Below, one piece after another: positions 21,596-32,311 of a stretch of 64,000 nt of DNA. The position numbers and the translations under genes are program-made. Positions within the stretch are counted from its first letter, which is position 1. Each line of letters opens with the position of its first letter. Under the pieces are notes generated by a model, which saw nothing but the letters and a program-made list of their open reading frames with translations, had not been told where the DNA came from and did not search any database. The stretch is from positions 12,926,858-12,990,857 of the forward strand of contig NC_080543.1 in assembly GCF_028640845.1 (NCBI RefSeq), in the 5' to 3' direction. The DNA comes from Ahaetulla prasina (Eukaryota > Chordata > Lepidosauria > Squamata > Colubridae).

Positions 21596-21918
21596 GATCG
21601 TCACAGCCTTTTAAAAGCACTTTTTTTACAATCTCTTTGGTCGAAGAGGTTGTAGAAAAAATGCTTTTAAAAGGCTCTTATGATCCCAGCTGAGCCGTGT
21701 GATTATCAGGCTTTTTTTTTTAAACTTTTAAAAGCATTTTTTTTGGCCAAAGAAAAAATGCTTTTAAAATTAAAAAAAACAAACCTTCTGATGATCACCC
21801 AGCTCTGCTGGGCATGGGAGGGTGGGGCAGGGATTTTTGATACCGGTTCTCTGAACCACCCACCACCATCGCTACTGGATCGGGCGATCTGGTTTGAACC
21901 GGAAGCATTTCACCCTTG

Positions 21919-22821
21919 AGCTTTGGAGAAGAGAAAATATTTTATATTGATGATGAATGAACCCATGCTAATTGTAGCTTGTTTATATTATGTAATGTTA
22001 TATAATTTTATATTGATGATGAATGAACCCATGCCAATTGTAGCTTATTCAACAGGTCACAATTAAGCAAACTTCGTGATTCTATAATTCCATCTCCTTG
22101 ATCATTGCTGTGCCCCTATTTGAATACGTGCGATATCCTAGCGCAACTATTTAAACTGGTGGGCCAGTCCCCTCAATTTCTAACTTTAAAACACAGTCTC
22201 TATAAATGATTTTGTTTTAAAAAAATCTTTATAAAAACCACAGCTTTCATGCCTATTTCCATTCAGTTCCGTGATTGGTTGCAACTTTCTACAAGATCAA
22301 TGATTCAGATAGGATCTTAACCTTAACGAAATTTTGGGAAAGGGATACGTGCATAACAATAATTCAATAATATATTACATGAAATATTTTTCATCCCATT
22401 ATTACCAGGAAGGACAATAAAAATAGAAGAAAAAGACAGATCTTCCCCTTCTTTTCCTTTAGTGCCATGAATGCATATTTACACCAGAACTTGATATCTT
22501 ACATAACAATTTTAGTGCATTAATCTAACTACTCACTCCCACCTATTTAAACTATAAATTCAGGGGGGGGGGGAATCCAATCCAGGATGTGAAATAACAT
22601 TTCTTTGTGTGAAACTTCAATCACCACTCCCTGTATTATTTTACTTTTGTGCCAGTAGCAAATTCTGGTGACAGCTAGTTAGCTTTTCTAAAAATATATG
22701 CCATTGTCAAAATCACCATGAGATGCCTATTAAGAACAGCTGAGATTTGTTTTTATAAAACTCTATATAGCCTCAGCCTGTTTTCCCCCAAATTTTGAAA
22801 CCATAGTAAACAGATTTACTA
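21919..22821. other. Mostly unrecognised; contains a small tandem duplication
   Basis: A segment TTTTATATTGATGATGAATG AACCCATGC..AATTGTAGCTT occurs twice, about 70 bp apart (21940-21984 and 22009-22053). The rest is AT-rich, with a G-run at 22562-22571. No ORF or element is supported. Confidence 0.5.
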
Positions 22822-23095
22822 GGGCCGGTTTAGCTCACGCTGGTAAAGCCTGTTATTAAGAACACAGTAGCCTGCAATTACTGCAGGTTCGAGCCCAGCC
22901 CAAGGTTGACTCAGCCTTCCATCCTTTATAAGGTAGGTAAAATGAGGACCCAGATTGTTGGGGGGGCAATAAGTTGACTTTGTAAAAATATACAAATAGA
23001 ATGAGACTATTGCCTTATACACTGTAAGCCGCCCTGAGTCTTCGGAGAAGGGCGGGGTATAAATGTAAACAAAAAATAAAATAAAAAAATTACAC
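22822..23095 (+). repeat. tRNA-derived SINE with L2-like tail
   Basis: The head reads GGGCCGGTTTAGCTCACGCT with box B GGTTCGAGCCC. The body has AAGGTTGACTCAGCCTTCCA and CCTTTATAAGGTAGGTAAAA. The tail GTAAGCCGCCCTGAGTCTTC plus GGAGAAGGGCGGGGTATAAA resembles the L2 3' end here, suggesting L2 machinery mobilises it. An A-rich end follows. Confidence 0.87.
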
Positions 23096-23244
23096 CAAAA
23101 TGTTGGTGTGGCAAAAAAACTATATCCATTTCAGCTACGGATTCATGAGCTACGTTGGGACAAGGCATTCTTACATAGTTTTAGCCTTTCTACCTACAAT
23201 AAAGGACAATTATATGATTGACGTATCTTAGACATGTGAAGATT

Positions 23245-23398
23245 ATTTGTTTGATTATATTGTAGTTTTGGTCATATCAAAAAGATGTTGAGATACTGAG
23301 ACTATAGAAAGAGAGCAGAGAAGAGCAACAAAGACTGTTAGGGGGCTGGAGGCTACAGCATATGAAGAATGGTTGCAGGAATTGGGCATGTTTTCCCA
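23245..23398 (+). mobile_element. CR1 LINE, internal fragment
   Basis: AAAAAGATGTTGAGATACTG, CAGAGAAGAGCAACAAAGA and GGCTGGAGGCTACAGCATAT match the CR1 segment coding for [16 protein letters not shown] and the following residues. Confidence 0.75.
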
Positions 23399-23489
23399 TT
23401 CTTTTCCTCAAGTCCTACTGACTCCGAGCTTCATTGAGCATAAAAGAAAAGATCATGAAGAATTCTAAGGTACAATACTTATTGATAGT

Positions 23490-23797
23490 CAGAGGTGGGT
23501 TTCAGCAGGTTCTGACCAGTTCTGGAGAACCGGTAGTGGAAATTTTGAGTAGTTCGGAGAACCGGTAGTAAAAATTCTGACTGGCCCCACCCCCTTCTAT
23601 TCTCTGCCTCCCGAGTCTCGGCTGATCAGGAGGGAATGGAGATTTTACAGTATCCTTCCCCTGAAGTGGGGTGGGAATGGAGTTTTTACAGTATCCTTCC
23701 CCTGTCATGCCCACCAAGCCACACCTACCAGGCCATGCCACACCCACCAAGCCACACCCACAGAACCAGTAGTAAAAAAATTTGAAACCCACCACTG
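23490..23797 (-). mobile_element. Short non-autonomous hAT, 'GGTGAAATC' family with minisatellite
   Basis: The termini CAGAGGTGGGTTTCAGCAGG and GAAACCCACCACTG are inverted, with a perfect 8 bp duplication TTGATAGT (23482-23489, 23798-23805). The internal unit (GGAATGGAGATTTTACAGTA TCCTTCCCCTG) is the minisatellite of this family in reverse orientation, two copies. Confidence 0.9.
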
Positions 23798-23964
23798 TTG
23801 ATAGTCATAGGGTACAAATAAGCAATCAGGAACCAATCAATATCAATATAAATCCCAAACCCCTGCAAACCCACAGCAGCCCACCCCTGAAAATAATGGA
23901 TTTCCTTGCTAGTGACCTGGATTCCTGGGAAGGGGTGTGTTTTGCAGACAAAACAGTCTTAAGA

Positions 23965-24068
23965 GCAGGGGTGCAATGCTCCAGGTTCGGACCAGATCGC
24001 CCGATCCTGTAGCGATGGCGGGGGGTAATCCAGAGAACTGGTAGCAAAAATCCCTGCCACCCCCCCAG
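23965..24068 (+). mobile_element. hAT terminal fragment (family of 19480-21918)
   Basis: CAGGGGTGCAATGCTCCAGG and CGGACCAGATCGCCCGATCC mirror the right end of the hAT at 21830-21918. The other terminus is missing. Confidence 0.65.
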
Positions 24069-24070
24069 TC

Positions 24071-24444
24071 CATGAAGAAGCAGTATTTGGAGAGACCTAA
24101 CTATAGACTCCTTTCCCTCTTCCTTTTCATGAATTCAACTACTTATTTATCTATTTATGTTAAGATATTTAAATTGAGTAGCGGGATTGTGCAGTGAGTC
24201 AGAATACACAGTTATAGCTGATCGGTTGAAGAGGGCGGGATGCCGCGTGAGGCAATCTGCGATGTGATTGGTTGCAGTGGGTATGAAGGGGAGTTTTCCC
24301 GCCTTTTTCTCCTGTATGCCTTGTGCGCTCTGTGATTTACCTCATGACACCCCTCTGTTTGCCTGACCATCTAGTTTGCTGTATATATTGGTGCAAAATA
24401 TATTTATTTATATAAAACTACGTGTCGGAATCTATGACTTGGAC
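24071..24444. other. Unrecognised; promoter-like composition
   Basis: Contains GATTGGTTGCAG, GTTTTCCCGCC and TATATATTGG followed by an AT-rich stretch. It could be an LTR or the 5' part of the next LINE, but I found no termini or target duplication. Confidence 0.35.
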
Positions 24445-25183
24445 ACTTGCTATGCAATCCCCTGACAATTTCTTTCTGTGCCAACTCAGAAAGCTCAAAC
24501 TGCCCAAGGAGCTGCTGATCCAGTTCTACAGAGGAATTATTGAGTCTGTCATCTGCACCTCTGTAACTGTCTGGTTTGGTTCTGCAACCCAACAAGACAG
24601 ACACAGATTTCAGAGGATAATTAGAACTGCAGAAAAAACAGTTACTACCAGCCTATCTTCCATTGAGGATCTGTATACTGCACGAGTCAAAAAGAGGGCT
24701 GTGAAAATATCGACAGACCCCTCGCATCCTGGACATAAACTGTTTCAACTCCTCCCCTCAAAATGATGCTATAGAGCACTGTGCACCAGAACAACTAGAC
24801 ACAAGGACGGTTTCTTCCCCAACGCCATCAGTCTGCTAAAAAAATAATTCCCTCAACACTGTCAAACTATTCACTAAGTCTGCACTACTATTAATCTTCT
24901 CATCGCTTCTATCACCCGTCTCCTTCCACTTATGACTGTAACTTTGTTGCTGGTATCCTTACAATTTATACTGATATTGATTGTTTCCTGATTACTTATT
25001 TGTAGCCTATGACTATCATTAAGTGTTGTATCAATAAGTGTTAAATCTGTACCCTATGACTATCATTAAGTGTTGTAAGTGTTGTACCTTGATGAAGGTA
25101 TCTTTTCTTTTATGTACACTGAGAGCATATGCACCAAGACAAATTCCTTGTGTGTCCAATCACACTTGGCCAATGAAAAATTC
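24445..25183 (+). mobile_element. Rex1-like LINE, 3' fragment
   Basis: It codes for LRKLKLPKELLIQFYRGIIE, SVICTSVTVWFGSATQQDRH, IIRTAEKTVTTSLSSIEDLY and DPSHPGHKLFQLLPSK (24422-24766). This matches the C-terminal region of Rex1 LINEs known from fish and reptiles (RTAE ... LPS..D.YT...HP.H.LF.LLPS). A 3' UTR of about 400 bp follows and ends in the (ATTCT)n array. Confidence 0.82.
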
Positions 25184-25265
25184 CTATTCTATTCTATTCT
25201 ATTCTATTCTATTCTATTCTATTCTATTCTATTCTATTCTATTCTATTCTATTCTATTCTATTCT
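25184..25265. repeat. (ATTCT)n microsatellite, LINE tail
   Basis: About 16 uninterrupted ATTCT units follow the Rex1-like 3' end CACACTTGGCCAATGAAAAA. The same arrangement recurs at 54470-54566. Confidence 0.95.
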
Positions 25266-25776
25266 TGCTAGCTTCAATTTCTGTGGCTGCCCATCTCAAA
25301 TCACAGCAACTCTGTGTGGCATTGGCAGGAATGACTGTACAATAGCAGGAGAGAGAGATATGATAAGAAAGGGCAAGTGTGAGAAGCCAGATAATCATTT
25401 AAAGGAGAAATAGATAATCCAGAGTTGAAAGGCTTTTAATGCCAACATAATCCATTTTTCCCCCTTGAGATATTTAGGCCATAATTGCCTAGTTATGTTT
25501 CCACAATGCCTTTTTCTATTACAGCTGAGTTTTGGTACCTAACACTAATTTTTGTAGACACTAATGAAGACATGACAATACACCTATATACACTGCACAG
25601 GACTGTTTAATTACTTGTCTGGAAAAAGAGAGATAATGTCTTATCGTTCCCCTGGGGAAGTCACCTTGTCTCATGTTGAGAGATAATCACCCACAGCTCA
25701 GGAGAGAAAAAAATATGCCTTGCAAAAGTCCAGCGTGCAAATGTGCTTCCTTTAAGAGTTTTCCCACTTGTCTATG
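25266..25776. other. No feature recognised
   Basis: Unique-looking sequence between the microsatellite and a MITE. Confidence 0.5.
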
Positions 25777-26477
25777 CAGGTAGCCCTCAACGTACGACCA
25801 AATTGGAATCAGAATTTCCATTGCTACATAAGGCAGTTTTTAAGCGAGTCATGTCCAATTTTACATATCTTTTTTTGCCACAGTTATTAAGTGAATCGCT
25901 GCAGTTGTTAAACGAATCTGGCTTCGCCCCCCCCCCTTTGACTTTGTCAGAAGCTACCTGGGAAGGTCACGTATTTATTATTTATTATTTATTTATTCGT
26001 ATTTGTATACCGCCCTATCTCCCGAAGGAGTCAGGGCGGTTCACAGGCAAGTAAAAACATATATGTACAAATTAAGAAAACCATTAAAAAACTTATTCTA
26101 AAAGCCAAATTATTAAAAATAGTATAAATATTAAAACCAATTAAAACCCCTATAAATTTAAAAACTAGTCCAGTCCTGCGCAGATGAATAAGTGTGTTTT
26201 AAGCTCGCGACGGAAGGTCTGAGGAGGTCCGGAAGTTGACGGAGTCCTGGGGAGTTCCAGAGGGTGGAAGCCCCCACAGAGAAGGCCCTTCCCCTGGGTG
26301 TCGCCAGACGACACTGCCTAGCTGATGGCACCCTGAGGAGTCCCTCTCTGTGAGAGCGCACGGGCCGGTGAGAGGTATTCGGTAGCAGTAGATGGTCCCG
26401 TAAGTAACCCGGCCCTATGCCATGTTCACCATGATTTCAGGAGACTGCAACCATCGTAAATTTATGCCTATTACCAA
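25777..26477 (-). mobile_element. Tigger-like MITE, split by L2 and truncated
   Basis: It begins CAGGTAGCCCTCAACGTACG and continues in reverse family orientation (GTTATTAAGTGAATCGCTGC, AGCTACCTGGGAAGGTCACG). An L2 (25970-26425) interrupts it. It resumes with AGACTGCAACCATCGTAAAT and is cut at about 26477 where Tc1-like sequence starts. Confidence 0.75.
25970..26425 (-). mobile_element. L2 LINE, 3' fragment
   Basis: The plus strand starts with a (TTTA)n run, then TACCGCCCTATCTCCCGAAG and the L2 3' UTR. On the minus strand RSHREGLLRVPSARQCRLAT and PRGRAFSVGASTLWN are readable, followed by a small deletion. Confidence 0.9.
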
Positions 26478-26967
26478 CCCCAGACCTTAACCCAATTGAA
26501 AAACTGCGTAGCCGACTAAAGAAACTTGTTAGTCAGAAGCGACCCAGCAATAAAACCCAGTTAATAGAAGCCATTGTTCCATCTTGGTTTCACATTATAA
26601 CAGCTGCAGAACTAAAAGCCTTGGTTCACTCTATGGGAAGATGCTATAAGGGCGTCATTCATGCTAAAGGTTACCCAACTAAGTATTAACGACATGCTGA
26701 TAATTTTTGTATATCTCGTTTTTTCTATGTTGATAATTTTTTTATATCTTGTTTTTTCTACGTGTTTCACTTTTCTTCTTTATACTGTAACTGCTATTCT
26801 AATAGCAAATCCTTCATAAAAGTTATTGCATTACATTCTTGATTAAATTATCTTTCCATTGATATATAGTTTTATGGTATTACTCCCCCCCAAAACTGGA
26901 GTGATTAGCTAGTTTTAGAAAATACACTTTCCCCAAAAGATTTCCACAATTTTGGCCATCACTGTAT
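26478..26967 (+). pseudogene. Tc1/mariner-type transposase, C-terminal remnant with right terminus
   Basis: The frame reads PDLNPIEKLRSRLKKLVSQK, then RPSNKTQLIEAI, and MGRCYKGVIHAKGYPTKY before a stop near 26690. PDLNPIE is the hallmark around the last catalytic acidic residue of Tc1-family DDE transposases. About 270 bp downstream the sequence ends TTGGCCATCACTG followed by TA, a Tc1-type inverted terminus. The 5' two thirds and the left terminus are missing. Confidence 0.82.
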
Positions 26968-27037
26968 AACTTTCTTGCTAGTATTGAATATGTCCCACTA
27001 AGATATGGTTCATAAGGACTTTTTGTTGTTCAGATGT

Positions 27038-27074
<37 letters not shown>
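27038..27074. repeat. (AAC)n microsatellite
   Basis: Twelve AAC units directly abut the 3' end of the minus-strand CR1. Confidence 0.95.
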
Positions 27075-27506
27075 GAGTTGGAAGGGAGCTTGGAGGCCTT
27101 CTAGTCCAACCCCCTGCCCAGGCAGGAAACCCTATACCATTTCAGACAAATGGTTATCCAACATTTTCTTAAAAATTTCCAGTGTTGGAGCATTCACAAC
27201 TTCTGCAGGCAAGTCGTTCCACTGATTAATTGTTCTAACTGTCAGGAAATTTCTCCTTAGTTCTAAGTTGCTGCTCTCCTTGATTAGTTTCCACCCATTG
27301 CTTCTTGTTCTACCCTCAGGTGCTTTGGAGAATAATTTGACTCCCTCTTCTTTGTGGCAACCCCTGAGATATTGGAAGACTGCTATCATGTCTCCCCTAG
27401 TCCTTCTTTTCATTAAACTAGGTATACCGAGTTCTTGCAACTGTTCTTCATATGTTTTAGCCTCCAGTCTCCTAATCATCTTTGTTGCTCTTCTCTGCAC
27501 TCTTTC

Positions 27507-27695
27507 TGTTAGGTTCGGGCAATGAAGAGGCAGGAGACCAGTGAATGACAACAGCTCTTTAGTTTATTGTGACCCCAGCAAGCACAACCGGCAAAAAACC
27601 CCTCTTTAAATACTCTTTTGGTTGAGGCTTCAACCAATCAGCAATGTGCAATTTTCCCGCCCAAAATTCCCTCTCAAAGTTCAAAATACATTACA
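27507..27695 (-). repeat. 3' LTR of the Ty3/Gypsy element
   Basis: 189 bp. It differs from the other LTR at two positions (27542 region A versus G, and the CAGCAATGTGC versus CAGCAACGTGC site). On the minus strand it has a TATA-like TATTTAAA and an AATAAA before the CTAACA end. Confidence 0.95.
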
Positions 27696-27732
27696 CTCCT
27701 TCCCTCCCAGAATGCTTTGTACCTCTATTTAC

Positions 27733-29762
27733 ATAATATTTACATGCTACTTCTCTACGTAGTCACGCAGGTAAACAGGGCGTCTCCTAACTCTTTCTGA
27801 CCTGCGCAGTTCATTCTGTGGGAGAGAGTCGAGCTGGTCGGAGGGACTGTTTGTTCCTCCCAGCTCCTCCTCTAGGCCGTCCGGCCCTGGATTATTGGCT
27901 GAGTCGTTCCTGTTGCCCTCAGGAGGAACCAGTTGGCGTCACTGGACTTCATCGGAATCAGATAAGTCCTCCGCTCGCCTCGGGTTTGAGTCAGCTGCAG
28001 ATTCAAACAATGGGTAGTCAGGGCCTGGTTGTTTGGTTTCTAGTTTGTTTGGTATACGTTTTCTTAACTGGTCTATGTGGCGTTTCCATACCCGGCCGTC
28101 CTCCATGTCTACTACGTATGATTTGGGTCCGGTTATGCCCAGAATTTCCCCCTTTAACCATGTTGGGCCATCGCTATAGTTGTGTGCCCATACTGGGTCA
28201 CCCACTGTCATTTTCCTGGTTTTTCCTTGAATACCCTTGTACCCGTCTGGGGTATAAGTTGGGTTTAGTCGGTCTAGTGGGCACCTGAGTTTCCTGCCCA
28301 TTAAGAGTTCTGCTGGGCTGCGCCAGTTGTTACACAAGGGGTCCTATGTTGGACGGCCAGGAAAGTGTCTATTTTCGCTTGCCAGTCGCCTGACTTATCC
28401 TAGATAGCGCTTCCTTGGTGCTCCGAACGAAACGCTTCTGCAAGTCCGTTCATTGCCGGGTGGAAAGGCGCCGAGGACATGTCTGATGCCCTCTCCGCTA
28501 AATACCCTCAAACTGGTTTGCCGTGAATTGCGGGCCATTGTCAGAGACTAGGTGTCGGGCAGGCCGTGTGTTACGAATAGATGCCTTAGGACTGTGATTA
28601 CTGCTTCGGCCGTTGTGCTTTTCATGAGGATGATTTCTAACCATTTTGAGTAGGCATCTACTACAATTAAAAAGGTCTGCCCATGGTACGGCCCCACAAA
28701 ATCTATGTGAATCCTGGACCATGGCCCCTGGGGTTTCTCCCACTCTAACTGGGGCTGTAGGGGTAGCGACCTCGACTCTGGCAGGATTGGCATTTCACCC
28801 TGTCGCTGATGTCCTTATCCATTAAGGGCCACCATACATAACTCCTCGCTAAACTCTTCATCCTCACAATCCCTGGGTGGCCCACATGCAACAGTTCCAA
28901 CACATTTTCGTAATTTTCTGGGATAACTACCCTATCCCCCATAACAGACACCCCTTGAACAGACAGTTCTGATCGTTTTTCGCAAAGTCTTTGAACGCCG
29001 CGCCAGTGGCCAACCCTTTGCACCCAACCAATTACAGTCCGTATTGTAATGTCCCTGTAAGATGCCCTAGCCACCTGCTTGGATGTGACTGGGCCAGAGT
29101 CCAAAGAGTCAATTAGCAAGACGGGTGTCCCCGGGGTGGGGTCTTCAATTGTCTCTGGTAAAGGGCATCTGCTCAGAGCGTCCGCATGCCCTAAGTCTTT
29201 TCCTGGGCGGTGGAGCAATTTGTAGGAGTATGCCGCTAGGAAAATAGTCCATCGGGTCAGCCTGGGAGAAAGTGCCACGGGTGTTGGGCGGTCACCCGCT
29301 AAGAGTCCTAGAAGGGGTCTGTGGTCCGTGACTATCTTGAAATCTCGCTCGAACAAGTATTCGTGGAATTTCTTAACCCCGGAGACTATGGCCAACGCTT
29401 CCTATCTAGCTGGCTGTAGTTCCTTTCCGCAGAGGACATCGTCCGGGAATAATACGCTATAGGGGCTTCTGTTCCATTCGGTAACCTATGGCTGAGCACC
29501 GCCCCCACCCCATATGGTGAAGCATCACAAACTAGCACTAGTGGCAATGTGCCATTGTACTGATGAGGAGGCTATCGCTGGACAAAAGGTTTTTACCCCT
29601 CAAATGCCCTAGCCTCTTCTCTGCCCCAGGACCACACAGCTTTTGCTAGCAACTTATGTAGCGGTTCGGCTACTGTTGCTTTATTCTTCAAGAATACCGC
29701 ATAGAAATTAACAAGCCCCAAGAATGCCTGTAATTCTGTTTTATTTTTGGGGCTGGGGCCTT
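27733..29762 (-). pseudogene. Gypsy pol, RNase H and integrase region
   Basis: RNase H: VSGVKKFHEYLFERDFKIVT, DHRPLLGLL and HADALSR (28745-29395). Integrase zinc finger: HVGHPGIVRMKSLARSYVWW, then CQSCQ. Catalytic core: HIDFVGPYHGQTFLIVVDAY (first Asp), SDNGPQF (second Asp), and a GLAE motif near 28440 in another frame (Glu). The C-terminus has a GPY/F-like segment (VWAHNYSDGPTWLKGEI, then GPKSYVVDMEDG) and a basic end (LRRSERVRRRPVY) stopping at about 27733. In-frame stops or shifts occur near 29400, 28740, 28500, 28340 and 27938. Confidence 0.88.
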
Positions 29763-31094
29763 CTAATGGCCCGCACTCTTGCTCTCCGTGGGTGGATCCT
29801 TCCTGTCTATTCGGTATCCTAGAAATTCTACAGATTTCACCCCAATGTGGTATTTGTTGAGCTTAACTTTAAGCCCAGCAGATCTAAAAATGCCCAACAC
29901 CTTCCTTAGTTTTACCCCGAGTTCCTCTAAATTTTCAGCTGATACCAATACATCGTCAAAGTATGGTACCACTCCTGGTAGGCCCTGTAATAATCGCTCC
30001 ATTAGGTTCTGGAAGAGCCCTGGGGCCACGCTAACTCCAAACTGGAGTCGCGTACATTTGAAAGCCCCACGGTGCGTGACAATTGTCTGCGCCTCAGCCG
30101 TGCTGCTATCTACAGGTAGCTGCTGGTAGGCTTGGGCCAAATCGAGTTTGGCGAAGACCTGCCCTTGCCCTAATGAGTGCAGCAAATGTTGTACCACTGG
30201 AACGGGGTATGCACTTTTCTGCAATGCTTTGCTAAGCGTTGTTTTGTAGTCAGTGCAAATCCGGACCGATCCGTCCGGTTTGACTGGGGTTACTATGGGT
30301 GTCTCCCATTTTGCATGATCGATGGGGACTAATATTCCCTGGCTTACTAGCTTGTCTAATTCTCGGTCAATTTTGGGCTTTAGGGCGAATGGAACCCTCC
30401 TAGCCTTTAACTGGATGGGGGTGACTTGGGGGTCAAGGTTGAAAGAAATAGGGGTCCCCACGTACTTGCCCAGGCAATCCTTGAAAACGTCCTCGAACTC
30501 CTTCAGTAGTTCGTCTCTGAGGATGACGTCGCGCCTGTGGACCCCGGTCACTCCCATGCCCAAAGCTCGAAACCAGTCCAGCCCTAGCAAGCTCGGTAGA
30601 GTTCCATTCACTATGGTGATTGGCAGGGTCTTTTTGAATTGTCCATATTTGACTTGGACGGATGTGACTCCTCGAACAGGGATCCGATTCCCTTGGTAGT
30701 CCTGCACTCTCAGCTTCTGGGTTTTTAGCTGACGTTTTGCGATGGCTGGCAGGTCTCTCACGATGGTGTCCCAGGACATAATTGTGATTGACGACCCCGT
30801 GTCTACTTCCATTGGGCACTGCACCCCCTCAATGTAGACTTGGGTAAATATTTTCTTCTCTAGTCGTGTCGATGCGTGGCCCACTCTCAGAGTGGTCTGG
30901 TTTAACTTTGCGCCCTTTTTAAATGGACCAATCCTGGGCCGCTTTGCTGCTCCCGCGCTCTGATTGGTCAGTTTGAATTTTTCGCGGGAAGGTTGGGGGG
31001 CTCGGCAGGCCCGAGCTATGTGTCCTTTTTTTTTCACACCGCCGACAAACCGCGTCCTTGAATCTGCAGTTTTGCTGTTGGTGTTGCCCCCCAC
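29763..31094 (-). pseudogene. Gypsy pol, protease and reverse transcriptase region
   Basis: A single frame of 443 codons. It opens with the end of the second zinc knuckle (KKGHIARAC), then the aspartic protease active site (MEVDTGSSITIM, residue about 117) and LLGLDW. The reverse transcriptase has RICTDY, FAKLDLAQAYQQLPV (first Asp), TRLQFGVSVAPGLFQ and the catalytic YFDD (residue about 379), then VEFLGYRID. Catalytic residues look intact, although FGVSVAP departs from the usual FG(L/I)xxAP only slightly. The frame ends at a premature stop at 29763 before the RNase H. Confidence 0.92.
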
Positions 31095-31756
31095 AACTCA
31101 CACATTCGTCCCGGTCACCTCTCTCCAGCCTCCCGGTGTGGAACACCTCTTCCTCTTCCTCACCTTCCGACTTGGCCTGGACTTCCTCACTGTGGACCGG
31201 TGTAGTCTTTGTCCCGGCACCCTGCGCGTTTGGCTTTTGCAAGGTCTCCGCCGCCTTGGTGGACATCTCGTGAGCTCTGGCTTCGTCCAGGGCTGTCGCT
31301 AACGTCAGGTTGCTTTTAGACAGCAGCCGCCTTTGTAGTCTGATGTCCCTGACCCCACAAATGAGTTGTTCGAGTAAGGAATCCTCCAAATCTCTGTACT
31401 CACAATGGTTTGCGGCTTTCCTCAACGCGGCCATGTACACGCTTATTGATTCGCCCTCTCGCTGTACCCGTTGCCTCAACTCGAACTGTTGGACGAACTT
31501 TGAGGGTACCGCAAAGTGCGTCAAGTGTTGTTTGTAGTGTCTGCCATGGTACCAATTGTACCGGCGTTGGCTCTGAGAGTGACTCCGCCGTGTCGAAGAC
31601 CTCTGGACCGCAGTGGCTCAGGAAGTACGCTCGCTTCCGATTATCCGAGACTCCCTGTAGTTCGTTTGCTTCGAGGAAACACTCGAAACGAGCCATGTAC
31701 GACCCCCATTTCTCCTTTGCTGGGTCAAATGGCGCTGGCGGCGTGTATCTGGACAT
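30990..31756 (-). pseudogene. Gypsy gag (capsid and nucleocapsid), frameshifted
   Basis: It begins MSRYTPPAPFDPAKEKWGSY and continues in capsid-like sequence (ARFECFLEANELQGVSDNRK, RAYFLSHCGPEVFD). A shift near 31520 leads into HFAVPSKFVQQFELRQRVQR and LRKAANHCEYRDLEDSLLEQ. The nucleocapsid has two knuckles, CVSCGGQHQQQNC and CRRCEKKGHIARAC, interrupted by a one-base slip in a homopolymer run at 31026-31034. Gag would form the cytoplasmic particle. The broken frame makes this copy non-functional. Confidence 0.88.
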
Positions 31757-31858
31757 CGCTATTTTCCGCCTTCGAGAACTGGCTGGGTTTTTTGAATTCC
31801 TGGTTCCGTCAGCTCTTTTTTCGATCTCACTGCCTCAACATCCCACCTTCGTCGCCAA

Positions 31859-32047
31859 TGTTAGGTTCGGGCAATGAAGAGGCAGGAGACCAGTGAGTGA
31901 CAACAGCTCTTTAGTTTATTGTGACCCCAGCAAGCACAACCGGCAAAAAACCCCTCTTTAAATACTCTTTTGGTTGAGGCTTCAACCAATCAGCAACGTG
32001 CAATTTTCCCGCCCAAAATTCCCTCTCAAAGTTCAAAATACATTACA
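31859..32047 (-). repeat. 5' LTR of the Ty3/Gypsy element
   Basis: 189 bp, TG...CA type (plus-strand ends TGTTAGGTTC and ACATTACA). It carries a TATTTAAA promoter-like box and a CCAAT-type ATTGGTT upstream of it on the minus strand, and AATAAA near the end. It is about 99 percent identical to the other LTR. Confidence 0.95.
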
Positions 32048-32311
32048 CTTTCTAGAGTCTCAACATCTTTTTTACATTGTGGCAACCAAAACTGAATGCA
32101 ATATTCCAAGTGTGGCCTTATCAAGGCATTATAAAGTGGTATTAACACTTCACGTGATCTTGATTCTATCCCTCTGTTTATGCAGCCCAGAACTGTGTTG
32201 GCTTTTTGGGCAGCTGCTGCACACTGCTGGCTCATATTTAAATGGTTGTCCACTAGGACTCCAAGATCCCTCTCACAGTTACTACTATTAATGTTAATAG
32301 TCCTACTCTTT

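Larger units (their letters stand above)
19480..21918 (+). mobile_element. Non-autonomous hAT, 'GGTGAAATG' family, split by L1
   Basis: The left end CAGTGTTGAAATGTAAAATT and right end GAAGCATTTCACCCTTG are inverted; flanks AACTTAGG and AGCTTTGG match at six of eight bases. The interior holds a near-perfect palindrome (TACAACCTCTTCGGCCGAAG and onward, 19608-19640) repeated in part after the L1. A complete L1 derivative (19788-21595) interrupts it. Confidence 0.8.
27507..32047 (-). mobile_element. Ty3/Gypsy LTR retrotransposon, complete but coding-defective
   Basis: This 4541 bp element has two 189 bp LTRs, a perfect target duplication CTTTC (27502-27506, 32048-32052), gag, protease, reverse transcriptase, RNase H and integrase remnants in that order, and no env. 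A purine run GGGAGGGAAGGAG (27696-27708, minus) lies just before the 3' LTR. Following the 5' LTR, TGGCGACGAAGG begins with the TGG expected of a tRNA primer-binding site; I did not assign the tRNA. The protein types suggest a Mag-like vertebrate Gypsy lineage, at moderate confidence. The polyprotein is broken by several frameshifts and stops. Confidence 0.93.
27072..32310 (-). mobile_element. CR1 LINE, 3' half, split by the Ty3/Gypsy element
   Basis: The left segment (27072-27506) codes on the minus strand for [20 protein letters not shown] and the C-terminus to DNHLSEMV. The right segment (32048-32310) codes for [20 protein letters not shown] and [20 protein letters not shown]. The two join exactly across the 5 bp duplication CTTTC left by the Gypsy insertion. 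Confidence 0.92.

Noticed and set aside
22822..22900. tRNA-like sequence with A and B boxes
   Set aside because: It is the head of a SINE with an L2-like tail, repeated five times here, and not a tRNA gene.
27507..32047. Possible endogenous retrovirus with env
   Set aside because: Pol is of Ty3/Gypsy type and integrase is followed directly by the purine tract and LTR, leaving no room for env.
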